DNA from: Blattamonas nauphoetae
Taxonomy: Eukaryota > Preaxostyla > Oxymonadida
DNA length: 64,000 bases
Assembly: GCA_033064195.1 (NCBI GenBank)
Contig: JARBJD010000384.1
Location: 1 to 64,000, forward strand
Direction: 5' to 3'
Both the position numbers and the translations under genes were made by a program. Shown here one piece after another: positions 9,420 through 19,349 of the stretch. The notes under the pieces were generated by a model that did not search any database, had not been told where the DNA came from, and saw only the letters and a program-made list of their open reading frames with translations. The first letter of the stretch is position 1. Every line of letters begins with the position of its first letter.

Positions 9420-9421
9420 TA

Positions 9422-10034
9422 TCAATCAAAAGCAACAGCAATGGGAGTGAGATCAAACATCAGTATCAAACTCAACAATCTCATGAATCTAATGTGCTTA
9501 TTCCCCGATAGACCAAATGAGTGTACAGTCTTCAGAAATCCTCATTATGTTGGTCACTTCGAAATGCTAGGAAATAATTATCCCAATTTCCCAATGTCAA
9601 CAATATCACCAGAGTTTTATCAAATGATGATGGTGAATGGTGATTTCATTGGTTGTTCCGCAACGGAAGAGTTTGAGAATTCAATTTGTTCAACTCGTGT
9701 GTTTGACTATAAAGGAAAGGATTACAAGAGAACAAAACCAGTAACAGATGCAACTTGTTTTACTTTCATGGTTCCAACAGATCGAAGTGAAATTGCTGGT
9801 GGTGAAGAAGGTATTTCGACAGCAGAATCAGTCAATATTGTATTCAGAGGAACACCAATCAATCAGGGTGAACTGGATCCATATTTCACATCAACTCCAG
9901 AAGGTCCTCCTCCACCAATTCTAGCACTACATCAAGCGACATACTGGCTGTTCTGGATTGAAAATGGACAACCACGAGTGCGATATGTCATTGATCGTCG
10001 TCTCCAAGAAGCATATGAAGAAGTGAAGAGATGA
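9422..10034 (+). pseudogene. capsid-like protein paralogue 2, portion right of the MITE
   Basis: This is the C-terminal part of the second capsid-like protein. It matches the end of the first paralogue: a proline-rich turn (GPPPPILALHQATYWLF compared with PAPILATTATTWWVL) and a final charged helix. It is separated from the left portion by the MITE. Confidence 0.55.
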
Positions 10035-10083
10035 TATTCATGCATAGCATTTCTAGAATGACAGAGTCATATTACTAAATTGA

Positions 10084-10109
10084 ATATTTTATTTTTGTAG
10101 AAATCACAA
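10084..10109 (+). promoter_or_regulatory. T-rich start motif
   Basis: ATATTTTATTTTTGTAGAAA lies just before the ATG at 10110. Confidence 0.45.
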
Positions 10110-10520
10110 ATGGTCAAACGTTATTTCTCAATTCAGAATTCTCACACTGCTCAACTCCCTCCTGATTTTACAAATTCTAGAAATCAAAAATATATTCACT
10201 TTCTTGACTGCAAACTCATCCATGTGAAAGAAGAAATTAATGGTAACTCAACTGTCATCTCAAAAGACATTCCTCAGCACAATACAATCCACGGTGATTG
10301 GATCCAGACTGATGCATTCAATGATTCATTTGTTGCTTTCTGTAACGAACAGATTGCGAAGCGAAAGAAGTGGGAATTAACTACACGACAATCAATAGTG
10401 AAGATCTGGTTCAAAGACAGTTCTGGTGATTCAATTGAGATGGAAACAACGGAGACAATCAATGGAAAAATAATCAAGGAGTATTATGAATTTCTGGTTG
10501 ATCTCATGTTGGAGTATTAG
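10110..10520 (+). CDS. 136-residue Polinton protein, unknown
   Basis: An open frame directly after the capsid genes with its own start motif. The product is a compact, probably beta-rich protein (IVKIWFKDSSGDSIEMETTE shows alternating polar and hydrophobic residues). In Polintons a small penton-like capsid protein often neighbours the major one, and this is a candidate by position only, although it is short for a single jelly roll. Its stop overlaps by 17 bases the end of the fibre-like gene on the opposite strand. Confidence 0.5.
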   Translation: MVKRYFSIQNSHTAQLPPDFTNSRNQKYIHFLDCKLIHVKEEINGNSTVISKDIPQHNTIHGDWIQTDAFNDSFVAFCNEQIAKRKKWELTTRQSIVKIWFKDSSGDSIEMETTETINGKIIKEYYEFLVDLMLEY

Positions 10521-11394
10521 TCATTGTGTCGATCAGTGAATTATATTTTTGGACTAGTTCATTGATGAGTGTCTGTTGTTGCCCGACAATGCTACTCAGT
10601 TCCTGAATGGCTTTGAGACAGAAGCAAGAGAGTTCTGCATAATCAACTTGAAGACAATCTGGATTGGAATCATTCACGACTTCGGGGAATATTTCTTGGA
10701 TCTGTTGAGCAATTACACCAATGTGTCTCTTCTCACTTTCCTTCTTCAAGCATTCACATTTCTCTTTGCAGTTCTTCAAGTGTTCTTCATCTGTCTCATT
10801 TTCAATTTGCTTTGTCACTTTGTTGATCTTTGAGTCGAATGTGTTGAATTGGTAGCGAACAATTTCGACTTTATTCAGTTGCTCGAGAACATCTGGGTAT
10901 GGTTCAGTATTTCTTTTCACTCTTCTGTCTGACAGTTGAGAAAAACTTCCTGTTGTGGATATTGAAAACACTCCTGAACCTGTGTCCTCATCGTAGTAAT
11001 ACAAAGCTGGTTTGTCACATGGAGACCACATAATTATTCCATCACCATTGAACTGAATTCCCGAAGTTTCTGCAAGCGATTGTGATATTGAAATTCCAGA
11101 AGAAAATGTGGAGGACGGGTATGTTCCAGGATACTTCGGAAGTGATCCTTCTGATATATTCCACTTCGCTCCATTCACATTGATCAATCCTCCGATTTCT
11201 GGTGTCGTGATCGATCCATTTGTGCTGACTACTTTCTGTATTGATGATATCGCTGTCTTGTGTGCTTCTGTTGTCTTCTGAAGTGAGTCAATCACTGCTG
11301 CATTCTCGTTGGTCGTCGACAGAGTATGATCAATCATTTTCTCAATCATTTGTGAATTGTATTTTTGTCGATTCATTTTTGGTTGCTCTTTCAT
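10504..11394 (-). CDS. fibre-like protein with C-terminal peptidase S74 chaperone
   Basis: About 296 residues from the ATG at 11394, chosen because TTTTTTATTCC lies just upstream; an in-frame ATG also occurs at 11421. The N-terminal part is a likely coiled coil (ENAAVIDSLQKTTEAHKTAI), then a beta-rich shaft or knob, then a peptidase S74 intramolecular chaperone: SDRRVKRN at its start, HIGVIAQQIQEIFPEVV in the middle, VDYAELSCFCLKAIQEL at the end. In phage tail spikes and in MYRF-type proteins this domain trimerises the fibre and cuts itself off at the Ser of the SD motif. Here it suggests a trimeric, self-processing host-recognition fibre on a Polinton particle. Confidence 0.75.
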   Translation of the reverse strand: MKEQPKMNRQKYNSQMIEKMIDHTLSTTNENAAVIDSLQKTTEAHKTAISSIQKVVSTNGSITTPEIGGLINVNGAKWNISEGSLPKYPGTYPSSTFSSGISISQSLAETSGIQFNGDGIIMWSPCDKPALYYYDEDTGSGVFSISTTGSFSQLSDRRVKRNTEPYPDVLEQLNKVEIVRYQFNTFDSKINKVTKQIENETDEEHLKNCKEKCECLKKESEKRHIGVIAQQIQEIFPEVVNDSNPDCLQVDYAELSCFCLKAIQELSSIVGQQQTLINELVQKYNSLIDTMTNTPT

Positions 11395-11554
11395 TGGAAT
11401 AAAAAAATGGCAATCCCTCATGAACGTACGTCACCGGCACATTATTTCTGACATACCCAGAGACTAGTGAACAGTTCTCTTCTCTCATTGATTCAATTAA
11501 TGCTTGTTCCGAACATACTCGACGTCTTTCCTTGTACATTTCAGTTGGATTCAT
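11342..11554 (-). CDS. short protein related to the 13714-14307 gene
   Basis: A 70-residue frame whose core (LIESMREENCSLVSGYVRNN VP-type segment) matches a repeated unit of the gene at 13714-14307. It shares with that gene a start-motif variant (TTTTTTAATTTGTATTAA before the ATG), which supports a common origin. Its 3' end overlaps the 5' end of the fibre gene. It is much shorter than its relative and may be only a partial copy. Confidence 0.4.
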   Translation of the reverse strand: MNPTEMYKERRRVCSEQALIESMREENCSLVSGYVRNNVPVTYVHEGLPFFYSNERATKNESTKIQFTND

Positions 11555-11575
11555 TTAATACAAATTAAAAAATTC
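11555..11575 (-). promoter_or_regulatory. start motif variant
   Basis: Read on the minus strand, AATTTTTTAATTTGTATTAA ends at the ATG; it is nearly identical to the motif of the gene starting at 14307. Confidence 0.4.
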
Positions 11576-13713
11576 AAAAATGAAAATTCTTTCGTTGTTT
11601 TCTCAGTTTTGGATTTTGTCTCTCAGATCGAGGATCAATGGGTTCGATCACTCAATTCTCAAGAGTGCTTGTTTCGTTCTGATTTGTCGCGTTTTGGATT
11701 CTCCGGAACTGTAGGATCATCATGGTATGCTCCGTTTTTTGAAGATTCCGGACTTTTGCAGAGATATTTGAGGTTTCACAACCGGGTCCAGATCTCGGTA
11801 AAAGTATACATTCTTCACCATATCGACATCATTTTTGTCTTGTTTCAGCTCTGTTTTCACTAGTTTCAACCGAATTGTCACTTCATTTTCACTAGTTATT
11901 ATTTCATTTTTGACCTCACTTCCGACTTCGTTTTCTCGTTGTTTACTGTTTTTAACCACTTCATTCATGTTTCTTTCAACTAAACTTTTTCTCAATTGAA
12001 TTGCACTAATTTCCGTTAAGTGAAGATTCCGGACTTTTACCGAGATCTCACTTTCAACGGCTCACTTCATATCTCGGAATTTTTCCGTAATCTTCATCAT
12101 TTCACATACTTTTTTGAGCACTTTTTGATGTTTTTAAGCAAAAAAGGACCAAACACAAGCGACATTTTCACTATTGGTGCCACATTTCACACCGTTTTCA
12201 CGATCGTCAATTTCCCTCTCAGTTTCATACTTGCTCACTTCATTCATGCTTGTTTCGCTTTCATTTACTCTGTTTTTGTGAAAAAGTTGATGAAAAGTTG
12301 ACTAAAATGATGTGCTAGTGAAGTGAGAACGGCCCACAAAATGGAAGTGATATGAGCAAAATGAAGAGGAATGGTGAAGAGATCATATGTGAAATGGGGA
12401 GAGAAAGTGATGAAATGAAAGGGACTACAGTCGGTTTTGAAGTGACAAAAACGGTCAAAAGTTGAGAAGTGAAAACATGAAAAAGTGACTTTATGGGAGA
12501 ACTATCCGACAAAATCTCCTCAAAATTTGAGCACACCTTACTCATACCGTGAGAAAGAAGGATTTGTGACGAAATTCAGATTAAAAAATCCATAGTGTCA
12601 AAATGTTGGTGCAAATGTGTCGTCAGAGGTGTGATCGAAAAACCGACCCTCCAGAGAGAACTATAGGTGATGTAAAACCAGAATTCTCAAAAAGGGTTGT
12701 TTTAGTACGATTGCGAAGTGGTTTGAAGGAAATTAATGAGAAATGAAAATTGACAAAAAATTGTGAAAACGATCGTGTGTCGAGGATCGTCAGAACCGAA
12801 TGACGCGAATACCTGTCCACTATCGATTTGACATGTTTTGAGACCATCAGAGGGCGAAAAGTGACGTGTAGGAGAAGAGCGAGTCGTCACTTTCTCCTCC
12901 TTAAAAATTTTGTCATTTTCAAAATGTGTAAATCTCAATGAAATGATGCAAATAATATATGAGCGTGGAAAAAAATCAAATTTTACTGAATTCAGATTTA
13001 GTTGTTGAGTACACATAAGAAAGGTGAATTTATAGATTTCAAGCCTGATCGCGCATGAAATGGCCTTTCTAAGATCAGCACATTTTTGCACACTTTTTAT
13101 TGCAAAACAAGTTCAAAGACAGGGAAAGGATGGAAAACAACAAAAAAAGAGGTCTCTATGTGAAACAATGGACAAAATACATCCATTAAAGAGAAAAATT
13201 GAAAAAACGTGAGATTTCAGAGTTGATCGTGACAACTTCTATGTTTTTATGAAATTGAAAAAAGTTCAGAAATGATGTATTTAGGGATGATAAACGAAGA
13301 AAGATAATTTTTTAGGAGAATTACTGCGTCAGTACGATTTTGTGACGCGAGGATTATTTCATTGAGAACTACACAAATATGTTGTGGGGTCGGATCTAAC
13401 TTTTTTTTCAAAAGTGCTTTTTTCCTAAAATTTCACCTATCAAAATCAATTTCGTAATTTTAGAACGTGTTTGAACACAATTTGAGCCATAAAGCGGTTC
13501 ATAGTAGCAAAATCCGAACATCGACTTTTTCGTCACTTTTTCGACCGAAGTTCGGCACGTAGCTCAACGAATTCTCAACCGATTTTCATCAGAGTTGTCT
13601 TGATCGATGACCTACATTGTCCCCGAGATTTTAGAATTTTTTTCAGAATTTTTCGAAATGGTTCTCACATTGGATTTCATTGATTTGTGGTCAAAAATAG
13701 ATTTTCAGTATTT
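11576..13713. other. 2.1-kb non-coding stretch at the right side of the Polinton
   Basis: No gene could be supported. From about 11,840 to 12,290 the plus strand is pyrimidine-rich with repeated TTTCACTT/CACTTCA-like words; from about 12,310 to 12,480 the complement dominates (GTGAAGTGAGAA, GGAAGTGATATGAG), giving a loose, imperfect inverted arrangement. The remainder is AT-rich with scattered short frames of no recognisable character. It may be decayed coding DNA or a terminal region of the element. Confidence 0.4.
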
Positions 13714-14307
13714 TCATGACCGATCATGGTACTTTCTCAAGTGAGGACGGTCTCCAAAATACAACCAATTATCCAATCGAACGAAATACTCATTCTTTGT
13801 TCGTAAATCGCGATATTTGAATGGCTCAAGTACCTTTGTGTATGTTCCAATGAGTTCACAATTCTCTTTTTTCAATTCATTTTCAACAAACGATTGTGTG
13901 TATCGTTTTCGTTTGTTCTGATGAGTTCTGAATCCTTTCATCCATTTTGATGGGATTACTATCCATTCAATTCCTTCATGTCGATATGTTACTGGAGTAC
14001 TTGAATGAGTGTATTCAGAAATGAGTTCACAATTCTCATTTTTCATTGATTCAATAAGCTTCTCTTTTGTACAACGATTTGCTGGTCGAAGATATTTCTG
14101 GCGATTCAGATGTGGTCTGTATCCTTTGACGAAACTATTGACGTACACTTGATAAGTTTCATCTGGTTTCTCTTCGAGATAGTATTCGAAAGTGCTTCCT
14201 GTGAGATATGTTGTTCCTTGTCGATTGAGAGTTGGAGGTGATTTCATTTTCAAATCTTCTTTGTCCAAAATTTCCAGTAGTTGTGTTGGTGTCAAGACGC
14301 TGCTCAT
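13714..14307 (-). CDS. Polinton protein with repeated ENCEL-type units
   Basis: About 197 residues from the ATG at 14307, supported by the motif TTTTTTAATTTGTATAAA directly upstream. The protein holds two or three copies of a unit of about 45 residues: ENCELISEYTHSSTPVTYRH then WMKGFRTHQN, followed by ENCELIGTYTKVLEPFKYRD then GDRPHLRK. The spacing recalls small treble-clef or homing-endonuclease-associated modules found in large DNA viruses, but zinc ligands are not evident, so no function is assigned. It is the last recognisable gene of the element. Confidence 0.5.
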   Translation of the reverse strand: MSSVLTPTQLLEILDKEDLKMKSPPTLNRQGTTYLTGSTFEYYLEEKPDETYQVYVNSFVKGYRPHLNRQKYLRPANRCTKEKLIESMKNENCELISEYTHSSTPVTYRHEGIEWIVIPSKWMKGFRTHQNKRKRYTQSFVENELKKENCELIGTYTKVLEPFKYRDLRTKNEYFVRLDNWLYFGDRPHLRKYHDRS

Positions 14308-14330
14308 TTTATACAAATTAAAAAATTGAA
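14308..14330 (-). promoter_or_regulatory. start motif variant
   Basis: On the minus strand AATTTTTTAATTTGTATAAA precedes the ATG, almost the same as the motif at 11555-11575. Confidence 0.4.
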
Positions 14331-14335
14331 TAAAA

Positions 14336-15139
14336 AAAGAAATCGACGTTGTTTTCTAAAAGTACTCAAAATTTGCTTCAAAAAAGACACTTTTCAAGAG
14401 GTCCGTTTTTCGCCTTTATTTTTGAATTTACAGCCAAATATTGACTACTCTGAAATGTCAATATTTTCAGTAGTAAGTGAGATGGAAATTAGAATGAGTC
14501 ATATTAAAAAAAATCAATTGGCTCTGAGATTCAAAATGATTTCTCGTTCCAATTCTCCTAGGAGTATCACCTATGCCGGTTTGGTTCCCATTTCGCTTAT
14601 ACCACTACTGGAGTCTTCAAAGTCTGTGCATACTCCCTCTCCACTATTCTTCTCTCATTCCATCTCGTTCACTTCCCTCTTCTCTCTCCCTTCATCTTAT
14701 CTTCCACACTATTCTTCTCTCTCCTGCCTCAGGACACTTTCGCTTCGACTCACGAGCTTCGATGAACAGAACAGCAGTTTGTACGTGTCGCGGTCCGCGC
14801 TGGCATCGTCGCTCTGCTCACCCACTGCACCAACTCAGATGAAGACGAGCATGGACTTCAAACGGAAATACGATAATCTTCACTATCGCTACGGGAGAAT
14901 TGACAACATCGTCACTCTAGTTCGTTCCATTGACCTATTCATCTCTGGGAACATCTTGCAAATTGCCGTGGCGGAGCAGTGGCGGAGGAGAACATCGATC
15001 TTGTGTGGGACAAAGCGGAGCAAGAGATCCTTCAGAAACACCTATATATGAAAATAACGCATTGAATATTTCCTTTCACCATTGTTTCATCATTTCAAAC
15101 ACCATTGCCAAACAATTTACCAACTTTTGAAGAATTCAA
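14336..15139. other. gene-poor region with coding debris
   Basis: Between the Polinton and the repeat cluster no intact gene is visible. Around 14,740-15,050 the plus strand shows short protein-like stretches in shifting frames (for example AGIVALLTHCTNSDEDEHGL and ENIDLVWDKAEQEILQKHL), which look like decayed host coding sequence of unknown identity. Confidence 0.3.
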
Positions 15140-15261
15140 TCAAGATCAAACCAGAAATAAATATTTAGTCTAAACTCACTTGGTAACAAAGTGTTTGTGA
15201 ACCGATTTTGATGAGTATTTCCGAAGATACATTTTTTAGTAAAAAGAATTAGGTATACTGG

Positions 15262-15289
15262 ACTGACCGAGCCCAAAGGCTCGGTCAGT
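15262..15289. repeat. perfect hairpin, 12-bp stem
   Basis: ACTGACCGAGCC, loop CAAA, GGCTCGGTCAGT. It is one of three perfect 12-bp-stem hairpins in the window and lies just outside the hAT element. Confidence 0.7.
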
Positions 15290-15723
15290 GTCAGTTGACT
15301 TTTCTTCTAAGGGTCGGATCACTACTGAAGCAGACTCTTTCTTCCAAAACCAAACTAACTGATCTTTATCTTCACCAAAACGTGGTATTTAGGCATGGGC
15401 ACCAGTCACCTGACTCAGATTTTTTGGACTGACTCATTTTTACCCATTTTTTCTTGAAAAGATCGGAGGACAATAGAAATCATCGATTTTGTGAGGAGTA
15501 CTGATTGAAATATGCTCCAGAAGGTTCATTCGGTCACAATTTCTCTTCGTGAAAAGCTATTGAGACTCCTTCAGGCAACAACACGAGTTGTGGTCTGATC
15601 ACATCGGTCTTTCCCCCAAATACATCATTCTGACTGATGAGGACATTAGAAAACAGAATGATCAATAATGAAAAAGGAAGTATTGGATCTGGTGCAATAC
15701 AAAGGTGAAGTGAGATGGTCATT

Positions 15724-17586
15724 CTACAGTTCGGTGGTCGAAGTGGGTGACACAGAAATAGTCGTGTCTGAGAGACGAGGCTGGCGGCAGCACATCAACC
15801 AATTCGAGCGTGTTGCTGCTAATATTGAGGTTTCGAGTTTACGATATGATCCAGTGACACGGCCGATGTTGGATCCAGCGAGATGCACTGCCGAACAAGC
15901 GACGCGGTCTCCGAACACACCTTCCGCATCAGCATCTCTCCACCCACTCCAATCTGACGATGCGCGTTCTTCGCGTGCAACTCCCCAAACGGCACTGTTC
16001 AGGTCTCCATTTCCCACAGAATCAGCCCCAGACTGAACACCGCTGCCTTCTCCTTGTCCACTCCGCTCTTCCGACCAGTCACTTCAAGTGAGGTCCAGCG
16101 CACGTTCTCGTTCGCCTTCATCATCATGGACGACGATGTCAGTGTCGATCTCCCGTCATCAGTCCCGGCAGACTGTGGCAGCCAAAAAAACGTCGTTCTG
16201 AGGCAGCTGAGCAAGCTGGTTCCCTTCGTACGACTACTGTCCAAACGAAGCTGGGTTTGATTCTGGTTTGGCTGTGTTTGCTGTGCGAGCGGGAAGATGT
16301 TGTTTTGGCTTTAGTTTGACGGAGCTGTCATTCTGTTCTATCTGGTCTTCCTGTGCCACCTGTCCATTCTCGTTCTGAGAGGCAACGAAGATTGACTGGT
16401 ACGACTTAGAATACGTTGGGACAGTGTCGGCCATCAACAGAAACACTTCATTGCCGTCGATCAATACAATCTTGTGTGGTGACACTTGTATCAGAATTTT
16501 GTCTGTCGTGTTCTATTGTCACGTCATAGCAAATCCTTGTACAAGCTGTTGAAAAGGTAGAAGTCTGTCTCCAGAACTGTCCTCGTTGCATTCTCACCTT
16601 GGCACTTCATCACATGCACCGTCGTTCGAATCGACTCCCTTTGCGAGTTTCCTGCGAAGTGTGGGTCTGAGGATTTCAACTGATGAAGGACGGGTTGTTC
16701 ACGAGGGCAGAAAGAGGAGCGAAAGGCACTGCCGAGACGGAATACCATTCTCCGAAATCCAAGTTGTGTGAGGGGTCTGTTTCCATCCAGCTTTTTGGCC
16801 GAATCCATTCATCCTCCTTGAACTCGACTGAGACTGTCAGAGGAGTTTCCAGTGTGCCATGTGTCGGTGTCACTACGACCACTTGCAACAGCTCCGAGGG
16901 AGTGGTGAACGTTGTGTCTGTCAGAAGAATCTTCACTTCGTTTCACGAAACTGACAACTTGTCGTCGGCGTGTTCCACTCGGAATGGTGGAGATGGTGTT
17001 GTACACGAGAAGGCATCTTATTGAATCACACTTGACAGTGTTTCTACTTCCTGAATGTGAGAGTGGTCGTGTTGGGACCAGTCGCTGGCTCAGCCGAGTT
17101 GGAGACGAGACGAGTTGTGCAATGGTTGTTCCTTGTTCTCGGAAGGAATGATTCGGAGATGAATCACGATATGTCAATGTTGCGATGTCAGAAGGAAACA
17201 AAACTGCTGCTCCTTTCTAAACTGATTCATCCAGCTTCATCACAATCCATTTAAATAAACTCCCGCTTGTCTCATCGTCCTTTCGAATGAAATTGTGAAC
17301 GATCCTTCTCCCAATATCAATAAATAACGGTTCAGCTGGAATCTAAAAGTCTTCTTGTCTCGTCCACAATCGTCTTTATTTTTGCAATCTTTCTAACTGT
17401 GATCTCGTAATCAGTCCCGAACGAGAGCGTGTCGTGGGTGGATTCGGTGTTTTGGTCAGCAGAGTCGATGCTTGGATTTCTGTTGGTGCAATCGTTCCAG
17501 TCAGCGTGAAGGCATCGCCTGTTCGAACATTCGATTCCAGTTTGAACAGCGTGATGGAGAATGACTTCCCACCAGGCAGGAGTCAT
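15724..17586 (-). pseudogene. decayed kinase-like surface/regulatory protein gene inside the hAT element
   Basis: Read from high to low coordinates the minus strand shows stretches of one large protein in changing frames: a beta-rich segment at about 16,930-16,680 (ILLTDTTFTTPSELLQVVVV, LTVSVEFKEDEWIRPKSWME), another at about 16,480 (PHKIVLIDGNEVFLL), then a protein-kinase C-lobe at about 16,110-15,840: NENVRWTSLEV corresponds to the APE region and KAAVFSLGLILWEMET to the DxWSxG helix, both with non-canonical residues. An in-frame TGA follows LWEMET, after which TVPFGELHAKNAHRQIGVG and LVRQCISLDP continue the lobe. So this is a dead pseudokinase-type gene. From memory, oxymonad genomes carry a large family with this style; that link is uncertain. 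Confidence 0.5.
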
Positions 17587-17599
17587 TCTTAAAGTATGT

Positions 17600-18400
17600 T
17601 CAACTCTTCTGTTTCTTTCGTCTCACCCAAATCCCATTCCGCGCGGATAAGAGCTGACGATGTAATCACTCCTGTTCGCAGACAACCGAGAGAAATACTT
17701 ATGATGTTTTGTGGATGATATTGTGTTGAATGGATCTCTTGAGGCTTCTGTGGAGGCAGTCGATGCATATTGTTCAGTCTGCGTGGGGGATTTATGCTTC
17801 GGTTCATGACAACCTGTTGAGATCTGATTTTACAAGCGATGGAGAATATTGTGATCATGATAAGGCAGGCATATGTTGGCGGGGAGGGTTTCGTAGGGAG
17901 AAGCGGAGAGTTGGAATGTGATGAGCGTGTCAATCGATGTCGGATGCGAGTTGTCAGTGAACGAGGGAGGCGTTCAGATAATCAACATCAATCCTTGTGA
18001 TTTATAACTTGCGACGGTTTCAAGTGAAATGGTGGTGTTTGAAGGATCTCATAGGGCGGAACGAGGATGAGAGATTGTTGGTTTCAATGAGTGGGTGATT
18101 TGATTCGAATGGTCGTTGATGCGTCAAATGTTGATTGGAGAATACTGAATGGTAGTGTGAGTGGCGATGAAACGAGGTCACGAGTCGAGATAAGCTATTC
18201 TGAGCGGTCAAGTTTGGTGATCGAAGGCTTGCCATTTCCTTTTGACTGAGTGATTGAATGAAACTGGTTTAAACATTCTAGATGATTTATATTGATGTTT
18301 TTGAGGATATATTTGATGATATGTTTCATGTTGCTGTCGGCTGTCGCTGGAGACACGAAGTTCCGTTTTGAGTGTCGTGAAGAGTATCTGGCGATGTGAT
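17600..18400. other. hAT interior, no gene seen
   Basis: The stretch has only short frames of no recognisable character, probably the decayed upstream part of the kinase-like gene or filler within the hAT element. Confidence 0.3.
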
Positions 18401-19349
18401 GAGAATTAAGAACTATTGTATCAAACCTTTCAGTAAACAGAGGTGCCGTACGATGGTTTTGCCCTTATTTTCTACATGGATCTATTGTGGGGGTGAGTGA
18501 TTCCTGCTGGTCAAAATCAGTTTCCTTTTGTCAAATAGCGAGAAAAATGTGATAAATAACGAATTCCAACCCATGTAAATTCACCCGCTGAGTTACAGTT
18601 GAAACGGAGATCGGTCGGTCCAGTCAGTCTGGTGACTATTTGCATGAATACATGGGCGGATCAGTGACTCAAAGTGACTCTCCATAAAAGTATGGGGTGT
18701 GCCGAAGATTTGTGCACGAACACAACTGATTTATCGGAATATGAGTTTATCTCTCAAAAATAGTGTGAAAAGTGAAAGAAACACTAAGAAAAGCGATTGA
18801 AAGAGGATGGAGATTGTGAACGAGTTTTTGAGAGGAAAAAACCAGGATATTGATGTGATTATCAATACTGCTGCGATGTTCGATTGGAATAGGTGCATTC
18901 TGGGTCTGGATTCATCATGTTTTGGACTTATGGGGGTGAGTCACTGACTCGATTTTTTTTGGTGACTGGACTCGGTCATTCTCGACTGTCTGTTGCCCAT
19001 GCCTAGTGGTATTTTGCGCCTTTACTCGGGATCGCGCAGGAGTCTAATTCTAACATTTTTTCATAGTTTCACCAATATGGTCCTTCACAGAAAAAGAGCC
19101 TAATTGGTGACATGGGGGTGAGGATTGTTGACATCGGAGAAAAGTTCGACCACCGGATTTCAAAAGCAATAGTATCTCTTGGTAAAGAAATGAACAATTA
19201 TCTCTCTGATTGGTTCCAGTTGTAATTCAACCATAATGTTGGCTCATTGGACCGAACCCCGATTGGAATGGTGAGTCACGATTTCACTATTGGATCCTCA
19301 AACTTTTTTATTCTGTCAAAAATCCTTGAACAAAATCTCCTGCTATTCA

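Larger units (their letters stand above)
1..14335. mobile_element. Polinton/Maverick-type element, partial (left part outside window)
   Basis: The set of genes defines the family: a retrovirus-like integrase, a packaging ATPase of the FtsK/HerA-like class, two capsid-like proteins, small amphipathic proteins and a fibre-like protein, on both strands and tightly packed. Nearly all of them share a T-rich motif directly before the start codon. A protein-primed DNA polymerase and a protease, usual in Polintons, are not seen and may lie left of base 1. I could not identify terminal inverted repeats; the right limit is set only by the last recognisable gene. The element looks old to middle-aged: most frames are open, but it carries about two or three breaks, one of them a MITE insertion. 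Confidence 0.75.
15390..19005. mobile_element. hAT-type element carrying host gene sequence
   Basis: The left end TAGGCATGGGCACCAGTCAC and the reverse complement of the right end TAGGCATGGGCAACAGACAG share a hAT-like terminus (yAGGxxTGGGCA). The 8-bp target duplication GTGGTATT is perfect at 15382-15389 and 19006-19013, the diagnostic length for hAT. No hAT transposase is recognisable in the 3.6 kb, so it is non-autonomous. Its interior holds a decayed kinase-like gene on the minus strand (15724-17586). The right third contains repeated end-like words (GTGAGTCACTGACTC, CAGTCAGTCTGGTGAC), as in subterminal transposase-binding repeats. The intact target duplication suggests a fairly recent insertion even though the cargo is decayed. 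Confidence 0.8.
15140..19120. mobile_element. older MITE copy, split by a hAT element
   Basis: DNA on both sides of the hAT insertion matches the TA-flanked MITE family. At 15,165-15,240 GTTTGTGAACCGATTTTGAT is the complement of the MITE interior; at 19,014-19,115 ACTCGGGATCGCGCAGGAGT leads into GAGCCTAATTGGTGACATGG, like the MITE right end. The copy is diverged and its outer left limit is approximate. Confidence 0.55.

Noticed and set aside
15262-15289. Rho-independent terminator
   Set aside because: It has no T-run after the stem and the context is eukaryotic repeat DNA.
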